This document shows positions 43,839 through 52,352 of a stretch of 64,000 nucleotides of DNA, piece after piece (position 1 is the first letter of the stretch; every line of letters starts with the position of its first letter). The DNA comes from Microbacterium maritypicum (GTDB taxonomy: Bacteria; Actinomycetota; Actinomycetes; Actinomycetales; Microbacteriaceae): NCBI RefSeq assembly GCF_041529975.1, contig NZ_CP168030.1, positions 682,001-746,000 of the forward strand, written 5' to 3'. Made by a program: the position numbers and the translations under genes. The notes under the pieces were generated by a model. The model did no database searches. It saw only the letters and a list, made by a program, of their open reading frames with translations, and was not told the origin of the DNA.

Positions 43839-44846
43839 GTGGCAGTGAGTGTGCGCGACGTCGCAGCGGCGGCAGGTGTGTCGGTCGGTACGGTGTCGAA
43901 CGTCCTGAACCAGCCGGACAAGGTCGCGGCGACGACGGTCGAGCGGGTGCAGGCGGTGATCGCCGAGCTCGGTTTCGTGCGCAACGACGCCGCCCGTCAA
44001 CTCCGTGCCGGTCGCAGCCGGAGCATCGGCCTGGTCGTGCCCGACGCGGGCAACCCGTTCTTCGCCGACGTCGCCCGTGGCGCCGAGGCGCGCGCGGACG
44101 AAGACGCGCTCGCCGTTCTGCTCGGCAACAGCGATGAGAACCCCTCGCGGGAGGACAACTACCTCGATCTGTTCCGCGAACAGCGGGTCAACGGGGTGCT
44201 CATCACACCGGCATCCGACGACATCGACAAGCTGCTGCGCGTGCAGGCGGCGGGCACGCCCGTGGTGCTCGTCGACCACGAGGCGCCTGGAGCGGTGTTC
44301 TGCTCGGTGTCGGTCGACGACGACGAGGGTGGCTTCCTGGCCGCTCAGCATCTGCTGCGGATCGGACGGCGACGTCTGGCATTCGTGGGGGGACCGGAGT
44401 CGATCGCGCAGGTGATGAACCGCCTCCGGGGTGCGCAGCGCGCCGTCGACGAGGTGCCCGACGCGACGCTCGAAGTGCTCCGGATGCCGGCGCTCACAGT
44501 GCTGCATGGGCGCGCGGCCGGCGAGGAGATCGCCGCGCGCCGGGAGGTGGATCGACCGGACGCGATCTTCGCCGCGAACGATCTGCTCGCGGTGGGCCTG
44601 CTCCAGGCCCTGACGATGTTCCACTCGCTGCGAGTGCCGGATGACATCGCACTGGTCGGCTATGACGACATCGACTTCGCGACGGCCACCGTCGTGCCGT
44701 TGACGTCGGTGCGCCAGCCTGCCCAGCTCATCGGACGCACCGCGGTCGAGCTGCTGCTGCGGTCGATCAGTGATCCCGACGGCGAGTATGAGCGCCGGGT
44801 GCGGTTCCGCCCCGAGCTGATCGTGCGGCAGTCGACCGCCGGCTGA
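43839..44846 (+). CDS. LacI-family regulator of the rhamnose catabolic genes
   Basis: 335 residues from GTG 43839 with GACGAGGAG upstream; an upstream ATG at 43794 lacks a ribosome site. HTH: MAVSVRDVAAAAGVSVGTVS then NVLNQPDKVAATTVERVQAV. The sugar-binding domain has SIGLVVPDAGNPFFADVARG and DDIALVGYDDIDFATAT. Paralogous to 30193-31200 over the whole length, with identical recognition helix. Its last 20 codons and stop are duplicated 904 bp downstream. Confidence 0.92.
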   Translation: MAVSVRDVAAAAGVSVGTVSNVLNQPDKVAATTVERVQAVIAELGFVRNDAARQLRAGRSRSIGLVVPDAGNPFFADVARGAEARADEDALAVLLGNSDENPSREDNYLDLFREQRVNGVLITPASDDIDKLLRVQAAGTPVVLVDHEAPGAVFCSVSVDDDEGGFLAAQHLLRIGRRRLAFVGGPESIAQVMNRLRGAQRAVDEVPDATLEVLRMPALTVLHGRAAGEEIAARREVDRPDAIFAANDLLAVGLLQALTMFHSLRVPDDIALVGYDDIDFATATVVPLTSVRQPAQLIGRTAVELLLRSISDPDGEYERRVRFRPELIVRQSTAG

Positions 44847-44848
44847 CC
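44786..44848 (+). repeat. 63-bp direct repeat, left copy (lacI 3' end)
   Basis: Bases 44786-44848, the last 20 codons of lacI with its TGA and two further bases, recur without mismatch at 45690-45752. The match starts within GTATGAGCGCC and ends with GGCTGACC; flanking bases differ on both sides. This copy is in the intact gene. Confidence 0.95.
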
Positions 44849-44873
44849 TTCAGGCAGCCCCGGCGGTCAGCCG
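44840..44873 (+). terminator. Hairpin at the end of lacI
   Basis: CGGCTGACC (44840-44848) pairs with GGTCAGCCG (44865-44873), a perfect 9-bp stem with a 16-nt loop. The left arm covers the lacI stop codon and the end of the 63-bp repeat. Confidence 0.5.
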
Positions 44874-44937
44874 ACTGGGGAGTGGATCGCGCACGTGCTT
44901 CTGCTACCTCGCGAACATCGTCAACAATGATCGAACC

Positions 44938-44957
44938 TATAACGTCCGTGTTATACT
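44938..44957 (+). promoter_or_regulatory. Toxin-antitoxin promoter with overlapping palindrome
   Basis: TATAAC (44938-44943) and GTTATA (44950-44955) are perfect inverted arms around GTCCGT, and the right arm overlaps a -10 hexamer TATACT (44952-44957). That hexamer ends six bases before the GTG start at 44964. This is the usual layout for autorepression by an antitoxin. Confidence 0.65.
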
Positions 44958-44963
44958 TCGAGT

Positions 44964-45305
44964 GTGTGGAAAGTTGTCGATCATCCAGAGGCGACCTCGG
45001 AGTATTCGGCTTTGAACGCCCGAGAGGCCGTCGCCATCGATAACGCCGTGGCAAAGCTCCGCGTCGTGGGGGCCAGCCTCGGATATCCGCATACCAGCGA
45101 TGTCAAGAACACTCAGAAACTCCGAGAACTCCGTCCCCGCGCTGGACGAAGCCCTGTGCGGGCGTTCTACCGGCAAATCGGCGACACCTTCGTCATAGGG
45201 GCGTACGGGCCGGAAGCCGAGAGCAACCCCAAAGGCTTCAAGAGGGCCTGCGAGGACGCCGTGAGAAGACTCAACCAGATCACCGTGACGAAGGGATCAT
45301 CATGA
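44964..45305 (+). CDS. HigB/RelE-like toxin (Gp49 type)
   Basis: 113 residues from a leaderless GTG. The fold pattern of RelE/HigB mRNA interferases is visible: WKVVDHPEATSEYSAL, AVAKLRVVGASLGYPHTSDV, the core LRELRPRAGRSPVRAFYRQI with the basic catalytic-type Arg/Lys cluster, and a C-terminal helix PKGFKRACEDAVRRLNQI. It most resembles Gp49-like toxins. Toxin precedes antitoxin with an ATGA overlap, the HigBA order. Codon use is less GC3-rich than in the neighbours. Confidence 0.85.
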   Translation: MWKVVDHPEATSEYSALNAREAVAIDNAVAKLRVVGASLGYPHTSDVKNTQKLRELRPRAGRSPVRAFYRQIGDTFVIGAYGPEAESNPKGFKRACEDAVRRLNQITVTKGSS

Positions 45306-45685
45306 ACTTGTCGGACCTTCAGGACCACCAGGCTGTCCGCGATGCTCGCCGAGCATCGGATCCGGAGTACGCCGCCGAAGCGGCCCGCACCAAGCTCGCC
45401 GACGACGTCAGCGTCGCTGTCGTTCGCTACCGTGAGGAGCACCGCCTGTCGCAGACGGAGTTTGCGCGCCGGCTCGGCTGGAAGCAGCCCCACGTCGCCC
45501 GTCTGGAGCGCGGCGACGTCACCCCCTCTCTGGAGTCCCTCCAGCGGTTGGCTCGCGCCGGCGTGATCGAAGTGCAGGTCAAGCGGCAGGGCACGATCGT
45601 GAAGAACGCTGACTCAGCCGGTTCGGTGATCCGCAAGCATAATCCGGAGAATCATGTGAAGCGGCTCGCCAGCTCGACCGCCTGA
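45302..45685 (+). CDS. HigA-like antitoxin with XRE HTH
   Basis: 127 residues overlapping the toxin stop by four bases. An acidic N-terminus precedes the XRE helix-turn-helix RLSQTEFARRLGWKQPHVAR followed by LERGDVTPSLESLQRLARAG. The TATAAC palindrome upstream of the toxin is the likely operator. Its stop lies just before the right copy of the 63-bp repeat. Confidence 0.87.
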   Translation: MNLSDLQDHQAVRDARRASDPEYAAEAARTKLADDVSVAVVRYREEHRLSQTEFARRLGWKQPHVARLERGDVTPSLESLQRLARAGVIEVQVKRQGTIVKNADSAGSVIRKHNPENHVKRLASSTA

Positions 45686-45689
45686 GCAG

Positions 45690-45752
45690 GTATGAGCGCC
45701 GGGTGCGGTTCCGCCCCGAGCTGATCGTGCGGCAGTCGACCGCCGGCTGACC
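45690..45752 (+). repeat. 63-bp direct repeat, right copy (lacI 3' fragment)
   Basis: Exact duplicate of 44786-44848, here without the rest of lacI. It encodes the final residues YERRVRFRPELIVRQSTAG but no start, so it is a gene fragment. The two copies enclose the toxin-antitoxin cassette and 115 bp of its promoter region. Confidence 0.95.
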
Positions 45753-45755
45753 CGC

Positions 45756-45784
45756 CTGTCGGCGACCGGTGGTCACCCCGACAG
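45756..45784 (-). terminator. Hairpin over the end of the rhamnosidase gene
   Basis: CTGTCGG (45756-45762) pairs with CCGACAG (45778-45784) across the rhamnosidase stop codon. Seven-bp stem with a 15-nt loop; no U-tract. Confidence 0.4.
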
Positions 45785-48367
45785 CGGCACCGAGCGCGTA
45801 TGTGCTCCGTGCCCGAGCTTCTCCGTGTCCTGGCCCGGAAGGTCGAGTTCGGCGGTCGCTCCGACGGGAACGACGAGGTCGACCTGCAGCTCGTCCTGCG
45901 CGATGCGCCAGGAGATGGATGCTTCGCCGTATGGCGTGCGCTGCGTCGCTGAGGCATGCGTCAGCCCGCCGCCCGGCCGAGGCGCGAACCGGATGCGGCG
46001 GTAGCCGGGGTCGGCGGGGGCGAGCCCGGCGACACTGCGGTGCAGCCAGTCGGCGACCGCTCCCAGCGCGTAGTGGTTGAACGAGGTCATGCTCCCCGGG
46101 TTGACGGTGCCGTTCGGAAGCAGTGCATCCCACCGCTCCCAGATCGTCGTCGCGCCGTGCACGACCTGATACAGCCAGGACGGGCAGTCCTTCTCGAGCA
46201 GCAGGTCGTATGCGGTGTCGACGTGGCCGGTCAGGGTGAGGGCATCGCAGACGAGGGGAGTGCCGACGAAGCCCGTCGCGATGCGGTTGCCGTCGGCATG
46301 GACGAGGTCGGCGAGACGATCACCCGCTTTCGCGCGCTGGGCAGGGTCGGGAAGCAGGTCGAACGCGATCGCGAGGGCGTACGCGGTCTGCGCATCCGAG
46401 GTCATCGTGCCGTCGGGCTTCACATACGCGGCACGGAAGGCTGCCGCGACCTCCGCGGCGAGAGCGGCGTACCGGTCCGCATCCGCTGAGCGGTCGAGCA
46501 CGCGAGCCATGTCGGCGACGGCGCGCGCCGATCGCGCGAAATAGGCGGTCGCCACCAGGTAGCGGTCCGTACGCCCCGCGCCCGGATCCTGCGGAGGAGC
46601 TGCGGGGTCGAGCCAATCGCCCAGCTGGAAGCCTTCGTTCCACAGCCGATCAGGACCGGCGGTGGACTCCACCTTGTCGACCCATCGCCGGGCACTCTCG
46701 AACTGGGCGGCGAGCACGCCGACGTCGCCGAACCGCTGATGGAGCGTCCAGGGCAGCAGCGTCGCGACATCACCCCAGGCGGCGCCGGGCCGGATCGGAT
46801 CCCACACCTTGTGTGTGGGGACGACGGGGACGAACCAGGGGACGGTGCCGTCGGGCAACTGGTCCGCCTCCACATCGCGGAGCCAGCCGGAGAGCATCCC
46901 CGAGACGTCGAACAGTGTCGACGCGGTCGGGCCGAACACCTGGATGTCGCCCGTCCACCCCACGCGCTCGTCGCGCTGCGGACAGTCGGTCGGGATGTCG
47001 AGGAAGTTGCCCCGCATGCCCCAGACGACGTTGCGGTGCAGCTGCTCGACCAGCGGGTCCGAGCAGGCGAACCAGCCGGTGCGCTCGAGGTCGGTGTGCA
47101 GCACGCGCGCGGTGAGCGCGCCGGCGGCGGCATCCGCATCGAGGTCGCCCGGCCAGCCGTCGATCTCGACGTAGCGGAAGCCGTGGAACGTGAAGCGCGG
47201 CTCCCACTCCTCACCGTCGGGGCGCCCGGCCAGCGTGTAGTGGTCGGTGGAGCGGGCGCTGCGCAGAGGACGCGTGTAGATCTCGCCCTCCTGCAGCACC
47301 TCGGATGTGCGGAGCGTGACGGTCGAACCCCGCGGCCCCGTGACGCGGATACGCACCCGTCCGACCAGGTTCTGACCGAAGTCGAGGATGCGTGCCCCGC
47401 TCGGTGAGGTGAGCACGGCGAGGGGCGCGACGTCTTCGGTCACTCGGACGGGTGGTCCGGTCGGCGCCACGAGCGTGCGCGGGTCGCGATCGCGCACGGT
47501 GACCGGCATCCAGCCACCGTCGTCGAAGGCGGCGGTCGACCAGGCCGGCACCTCCTGTCGCGCGTCGTGGTCCTCCCCGTCGTAGATGCCGGAACGGAGG
47601 ATGGGGGAGGGCGCGCCCTTCCAGGCGTCGTCCGTCGAGAGGGTCTGACGTGTTCCGTCGGTGTAGGTGATCTCCAGCTGGCCGAGGAACGACAGGTCCC
47701 CGCCGAAGATGTTGCGGCGACCGCCCCGCCAACCGAGTCGACCTCGGTACCAGCCGTCGCCGAGCCAGGCTCCGAGCGCGTTCTCGCCGTTGCGCAGCAG
47801 GTCCGTCACGTCGTACGTGTAGTAGCGGAGTCGCTCGCGATAGACCGTCCAGCCCGGGGAGAGGGTGTCGGAGCCGACGCGGATGCCGTTGATCTCGGCG
47901 TCGTAGAGGCCGTGCGCGGTGGCGTACAGCCGCGCGCGGGCGATCTCGCCGTCGACACGGAATCCCCGCCGCACCAGCGTCGCCCGGCGGGCATCGCTCT
48001 CCGGGTTCTCGTCGAGCTCCAGCCCGACCGGCCGCGCGGACCAGTCCTCCGGGTGCAGCAGACCCGTCTCCAACGACGTCTCCGGGCTCGGATCGGACCA
48101 GCCGCCGTCATCGCCCTGCACCGAAACGCGTACGGCGACGCGTTCGCGGGACTCCAGCGCGCGGCCCGGCCAGGGGACCAGCACCTGCTCGGAGGAGGCG
48201 ACCTCGACGGTCTCGTCGTCGTCGGCGTGGACAACGGTCACCGCATAGGACTGCTGTTTCCAGTCGGCGGGAGCGTCGCTGAGCGTCCAGCTCAGTCGCG
48301 GGCGCGATTCGCCGATGCCGAGTGGCTCCCGGTGGTGTTCGATGCGCGGCGCGGAGACGGTCGTCAT
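45773..48367 (-). CDS. Alpha-L-rhamnosidase, GH78
   Basis: 864 residues. An in-frame ATG lies 9 bp upstream (48376), but AAGGA sits 8 bases before the ATG at 48367, so that start is preferred. Order: N-terminal beta domains (HREPLGIGESRPRLSWTLSD, YDAEINGIRVGSDTLSPGWT), then the (alpha/alpha)6 barrel with CPQRDERVGWTGDIQVFGPT containing the catalytic-acid Glu near 467, and a C-terminal beta domain (HYALGAVADWLHRSVAGL). No signal peptide, so it acts on imported or cytoplasmic rhamnosides. It supplies rhamnose to the pathway. It lies 45 bp after the MFS gene. Confidence 0.93.
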   Translation of the reverse strand: MTTVSAPRIEHHREPLGIGESRPRLSWTLSDAPADWKQQSYAVTVVHADDDETVEVASSEQVLVPWPGRALESRERVAVRVSVQGDDGGWSDPSPETSLETGLLHPEDWSARPVGLELDENPESDARRATLVRRGFRVDGEIARARLYATAHGLYDAEINGIRVGSDTLSPGWTVYRERLRYYTYDVTDLLRNGENALGAWLGDGWYRGRLGWRGGRRNIFGGDLSFLGQLEITYTDGTRQTLSTDDAWKGAPSPILRSGIYDGEDHDARQEVPAWSTAAFDDGGWMPVTVRDRDPRTLVAPTGPPVRVTEDVAPLAVLTSPSGARILDFGQNLVGRVRIRVTGPRGSTVTLRTSEVLQEGEIYTRPLRSARSTDHYTLAGRPDGEEWEPRFTFHGFRYVEIDGWPGDLDADAAAGALTARVLHTDLERTGWFACSDPLVEQLHRNVVWGMRGNFLDIPTDCPQRDERVGWTGDIQVFGPTASTLFDVSGMLSGWLRDVEADQLPDGTVPWFVPVVPTHKVWDPIRPGAAWGDVATLLPWTLHQRFGDVGVLAAQFESARRWVDKVESTAGPDRLWNEGFQLGDWLDPAAPPQDPGAGRTDRYLVATAYFARSARAVADMARVLDRSADADRYAALAAEVAAAFRAAYVKPDGTMTSDAQTAYALAIAFDLLPDPAQRAKAGDRLADLVHADGNRIATGFVGTPLVCDALTLTGHVDTAYDLLLEKDCPSWLYQVVHGATTIWERWDALLPNGTVNPGSMTSFNHYALGAVADWLHRSVAGLAPADPGYRRIRFAPRPGGGLTHASATQRTPYGEASISWRIAQDELQVDLVVPVGATAELDLPGQDTEKLGHGAHTRSVPLSG

Positions 48368-48412
48368 GGTGTTCATCCTTGCGGATGGCCCCTCCTCGCG
48401 CCCGCTCTGGCC

Positions 48413-50026
48413 TCAGGCCGTCGTCTCCCGGCGGGGTCGATGCACGTCCTTCGCGCTCGGTATCCCCTTCGAGAAGAGGAGCGAGAGGAGGCTGATCAGG
48501 ATCAGCCCGAAGAACGCGATGCGCAGCGACGACAGCTGCGAGTCGCGATAGACGGTCGCTAGGGTGTCGGCATCCGCGTCGCTCAGACCCGCGTCCTCGG
48601 CGATGGCGGTGACGTCCGCGGCGGGGACGATCGTGACGCCGTGCTCTGTCGCGGTCGCCACGGTCGTCTTCGTGGCGTCGGGCAGATCGCTCGCCGCCAC
48701 CCCCGAGGCGAACGACGTCGACAGCGCGCCGATGAGGATCGAGCCGATGAGCGCCGTTCCCAGCGACGAGCCGAGGTTCTGGAACACTCCCTGCAGGCCG
48801 CCGACCTCGCTCGTCTCCTTCTCGGTCACACTCGACATGTTCACGTTGCCGAGCTGCGAGGCGAGCAGCCCGAGCGCGGCGCCGGCGAGGAACATCCCGG
48901 TGGCGAAGAATCCGCTGCGCAGATCGCTGGTGGCGGAGCCGAGCAGGATGAGCGCGCTGACGACGAGCACCAGTTGACCGATCCGCACGATCGTCCGCGG
49001 CGACAGCATGCGCGAGAGCCGGGTGCCGACGATGGAGAACAGCACGAGGGCGATCGACAGCGGGAAGATCCGGATGCCGGTCTCCAATGCGTCGAGACCG
49101 AGCGTCATCTGCAGGTACACCGGCACCATGAAGAACAGGCCGGCCGTCACGGTGTACTGCGCGCCGAGCACCGACAGTCCGCTGCGGAGGGCGGTGATCG
49201 AGAACATCCCCACGTGCACGAGGGGCGCCCGTCCCGCGCGCTCGAGGCTCCGCTGCCGGGAGAGGAACAGCGCGAGCAGCACGAGCCCGAGCACGATGAG
49301 CCAGGCGGCGGGGGAGATGCCGAGCGGAGCGACGGAGACTCCGCCGATCTCGGGAGGGTTGAGCGGCAGGACCCACCCCCAGGTCTTGCTCTGCAGCATC
49401 CCGAACACGACCGTGACGAGTCCGACGGACGACAGCGCGACGCTGAGGATGTCGATGCGCACACTCTGCCTCGGGGTCGGATCCGTGACGATCCGTGCGC
49501 ACAGCACGACGCCGATCATGATGAAGACCTCAGCAACGAAGACATAGCGCCAGTCGAGGTACGTCGTCACGAATCCACCGATCAGGGGTCCGGCCGCGAC
49601 GGCCGCGCCCGACACGGCGCCGATGATCGCGAACGCCGTGATCCGCTCGCGACCGCCGTAGTTGTCCGCGACGAGCGCCGCGATCGCCGGGATGACGAGC
49701 ACGGCGCCGAGCCCCTCGACGATCGACCAGCCGAGGAACAGGAACTGCACGTTCGGACTCACTGCCGTGATCAGCGAGCCGGCGGCGTAGACGCACGACC
49801 CGATAACGAACGCTCTGCGGCGCCCCCACACATCGCCGAGCTTCGCCCCCAGCAGCATGAACGCGGCCATCGTGAGCGTGTAGAAGGTGATGGCCCCCTG
49901 CATCGCGGCGACGGTGGTGTCGAGGTCGGACACCACCGTCGAGATCGACACGTTCATCACGGTGCCGTCGAGCACCATCACGAACTGCGCGGACCCGAGG
50001 ACGGCGATGACGCCCCACTTCTTCAT
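48413..50026 (-). CDS. MFS transporter, DHA2 (14-TM) exporter type
   Basis: 537 residues from the ATG at 50026 with GAAGGAGT upstream. Fourteen hydrophobic segments, the first VIAVLGSAQFVMVLDGTVMN carrying the DHA2 LDxTVMNVALP-like block. Motif A between TM2 and TM3 is LGAKLGDVWGRRRAFVIGS. Most relatives are drug/proton antiporters or unknown; the substrate is not predictable. The stop of the upstream channel gene overlaps its ATG (ATGA), so it belongs to the DUF2252-channel-MFS unit, with the rhamnosidase 36-45 bp downstream. Confidence 0.88.
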   Translation of the reverse strand: MKKWGVIAVLGSAQFVMVLDGTVMNVSISTVVSDLDTTVAAMQGAITFYTLTMAAFMLLGAKLGDVWGRRRAFVIGSCVYAAGSLITAVSPNVQFLFLGWSIVEGLGAVLVIPAIAALVADNYGGRERITAFAIIGAVSGAAVAAGPLIGGFVTTYLDWRYVFVAEVFIMIGVVLCARIVTDPTPRQSVRIDILSVALSSVGLVTVVFGMLQSKTWGWVLPLNPPEIGGVSVAPLGISPAAWLIVLGLVLLALFLSRQRSLERAGRAPLVHVGMFSITALRSGLSVLGAQYTVTAGLFFMVPVYLQMTLGLDALETGIRIFPLSIALVLFSIVGTRLSRMLSPRTIVRIGQLVLVVSALILLGSATSDLRSGFFATGMFLAGAALGLLASQLGNVNMSSVTEKETSEVGGLQGVFQNLGSSLGTALIGSILIGALSTSFASGVAASDLPDATKTTVATATEHGVTIVPAADVTAIAEDAGLSDADADTLATVYRDSQLSSLRIAFFGLILISLLSLLFSKGIPSAKDVHRPRRETTA

Positions 50027-50748
50027 GACGACTCCTTCGACGGTGCAGCAGGGGTGGCGGCGATCGCGCCGGCGCCGCGCATGATGCGCGCGACCGCCGT
50101 GATGAGGAACAACTGACCGGTGATCGCCTCCGCGACCGCGACCGCCTGCGACGTCGCATTCGCGGGGACGAGGTTGCCGTAGCCGGTGGTCGTGAGCGTC
50201 GTGAACGAGAAGAAGAGCTGGTTGGCGAGGGAGTCGTCGTCGGGGCCGCCGAACATCGGCTCGGGGGAGACGAGGGAGAGCAGGTTGAAGACGAAGGTGA
50301 AGAAGAGACCGACCAGCACATAGGCGGTGACGGCGGCCAGCAGTGCCTCGGCATTGAGCCCGCGGCGCTTCACCTGGTCCCCGATGATCGCGACGGGGGA
50401 TGCGAGCAGCGCGATCATCGTCGCCGCGGAGAACGCGATGTCGAGGATGTGGCCGCTCGCGCCGAGGAGCGTCGCCACGATCGTGGCCACCCCGGCGGCC
50501 GACAGGATCACCCACGCCACGTGCTGCACCATGCGGGGCGCGGCGGTGACCCGGAAGACCACGGCGACCGTCATGAGGGTCACCAGAAAGGCCCACGGGT
50601 TCGGGTTCGGGCCACGCTGAGCGGCACACAGCGCATACGAGACGACGACCAGCGCGGCGACGACCGCATACCCGGATGCCCCGCTGAAGAGCAGATCGGG
50701 GCGCCGCTCCTCGATGCGGGACCTCGCTGTCCGTGCGGAGGCGCTCAC
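50023..50748 (-). CDS. Potassium-channel-like membrane protein, copy A
   Basis: 241 residues from GTG 50748, overlapping the DUF2252 stop (GTGA). Six hydrophobic segments; the last two (about 134-160 and 199-222) enclose a pore loop with filter TTGYGN at 187-192, the K+-selectivity sequence (ion channel family PF07885). The other four helices are not a recognisable voltage sensor. About 60 percent identical by eye to the paralogue at 52402-53112 around the pore and helix LLAAVTAYVLVGLFFTFVFN. No cytoplasmic RCK domain. Confidence 0.85.
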   Translation of the reverse strand: MSASARTARSRIEERRPDLLFSGASGYAVVAALVVVSYALCAAQRGPNPNPWAFLVTLMTVAVVFRVTAAPRMVQHVAWVILSAAGVATIVATLLGASGHILDIAFSAATMIALLASPVAIIGDQVKRRGLNAEALLAAVTAYVLVGLFFTFVFNLLSLVSPEPMFGGPDDDSLANQLFFSFTTLTTTGYGNLVPANATSQAVAVAEAITGQLFLITAVARIMRGAGAIAATPAAPSKESS

Positions 50749-52214
50749 CGTCCCGGCTCCCCGGAACCCATCGTCGGCAGTCGCCCGGAGGCGCGGGCGG
50801 CCAGGAACGCCGCGTAGTCCTCCTCGTTCTGATCGGCGTAGGCGTCGGCGAACGCGCAGATCGCCTCTTCGAACGCCCGGCCCCGACCGAGGTAACCGGC
50901 GATCTCGAGCCGGTCTCCGCTCCTCGCGTGCCCGCGTGCGAGGGTCTCGCCGCAGATGCGCGCGTAGAGCGCGGCCCCTCTCGGGGTCATCGTCTCCGGA
51001 TCGATTCCGCCCTTCCAGTCGTGGAGCTGACGCACGTAGAAGTCGCGCGTGACGCCGTCGGTGCCGGTCACCCGCTGCCAGCCGAGGAAGAGGTCGCTGG
51101 CTGCCTGCATGAGCCGTTGCCCGCGCACGACCCGTTCTCCCTCGCTGTCGTGCGTGCCAGGGCCGAGGAACCGTTCGAGCACCGACGGCTGTGCGGTCTT
51201 GGCCTGTAGAAGCAGCGGGTCGCTGTCATCCCTCCCGCTGAGCAGGATCACCCATGCCCGCGTGCCGACGCTGCCGATCCCGCCGACCGTCCTGGCCATG
51301 TGTCGGTAGCGGTACTCGGAGATCGGATGCCGGTCGCCCGGCAGCGTGTCCTGATACGCCGCGAGGAGATCGCGCATGATGCCGACCTCGTCGAGATCCT
51401 GAACGGCTCCGGGAAGGAGATCTTCGACCGGCGTCACCAGTGGTGGGTTCGGGATGATCCGCAGCTGTCCGTCCTGCACGTGCACGAGTTGCGCGAACGA
51501 TCTCATCCGGTCGCGCTTGCGCGCCTTCTTGATGGCGGCATCGAGCCGCGCGACGGTCTCGTCCTCGGCTCTTCCGCGGTCGCGCTCCGCCCGGATTCGA
51601 CGGCGTGCGCCGTCGGCGTCGAACCGGTCGTACCAGGCGTCGAGGACGTGGGCATCGGCGGCCCGCCGCATCGCCTTCCGGTACCCGACGATCGACGCGC
51701 GGACGCAGGCGTCGATCTCCTCCGTCGAGAAGCCGCGCTGCCGCCCGGCCACCGCGAAGCTCGTCGCCAGCCGTTTGAGATCCCACTCGAACGGCCCCGG
51801 GAACGTCTCGTCGAAATCGTTCATGTCGAAGATCAGTCGACGCTCCGGGGTGCCGAACAGGCCGAAGTTCGACAGATGCGCGTCGCCGCACAGCTGCACG
51901 GTGATGCCGGTGTGCGCGGCGGTGGCGAGGTCCGACGCCATGAGCAACGCGGACCCCCGGAAGAAGGCGAAGGGCGACGCGGACATCCGCTCGTATCGCA
52001 GCGGCACGATGTCGAGATCCCGGGTCGTGGCCTGCCCCTCGAGCAGCGCGACCGGGTCGGGGCGGTCAGCAGACGGGTGCCAGGGGCCCTGCCGCGAGCG
52101 GGGCGCGCGGGTGCGCGCGTCGCGTCCCCGGTTGCGTCTGAGGACGAACTCCGGCGCCACCGCATCCGGCGCAGCGACGTCGTCGCGCCCGTCGGCGTTT
52201 CGGTCACCGGCCAT
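50745..52214 (-). CDS. DUF2252 protein
   Basis: 489 residues from the ATG at 52214. DUF2252 (PF10009) is a family of unknown function. Visible conserved blocks: RYERMSASPFAFFRGSALLM (74-93), QLCGDAHLSNFG (107-118), RRLIFDMNDFDETFPGPFEW (125-144), WDLKRLATSFAVAG and a late WKGGIDPETM. The GDAHxxN and FDxNDFDE pair resembles the HGDxxxxN / DxxD catalytic and Mg motifs of aminoglycoside phosphotransferase-like kinases, so a kinase-like fold is possible. It sits between two channel paralogues. Confidence 0.85.
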   Translation of the reverse strand: MAGDRNADGRDDVAAPDAVAPEFVLRRNRGRDARTRAPRSRQGPWHPSADRPDPVALLEGQATTRDLDIVPLRYERMSASPFAFFRGSALLMASDLATAAHTGITVQLCGDAHLSNFGLFGTPERRLIFDMNDFDETFPGPFEWDLKRLATSFAVAGRQRGFSTEEIDACVRASIVGYRKAMRRAADAHVLDAWYDRFDADGARRRIRAERDRGRAEDETVARLDAAIKKARKRDRMRSFAQLVHVQDGQLRIIPNPPLVTPVEDLLPGAVQDLDEVGIMRDLLAAYQDTLPGDRHPISEYRYRHMARTVGGIGSVGTRAWVILLSGRDDSDPLLLQAKTAQPSVLERFLGPGTHDSEGERVVRGQRLMQAASDLFLGWQRVTGTDGVTRDFYVRQLHDWKGGIDPETMTPRGAALYARICGETLARGHARSGDRLEIAGYLGRGRAFEEAICAFADAYADQNEEDYAAFLAARASGRLPTMGSGEPGR

Positions 52215-52352
52215 GTCGCACCTCGCACCTGTGTGATGACGGCGCGGGATCCGGGTGACCGGGGCGGATCCCCGGGGTCGGGTGCGGGCGGCGTCGCATC
52301 GCTCATCGTGGCAGCGCATGACGGACTCGACGTGGTGCACGTCACCCTTTTC

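Noticed and set aside
45690..45752. A separate small gene in the right-hand 63-bp repeat
   Set aside because: No start codon or leader; it is an exact fragment of the lacI 3' end.
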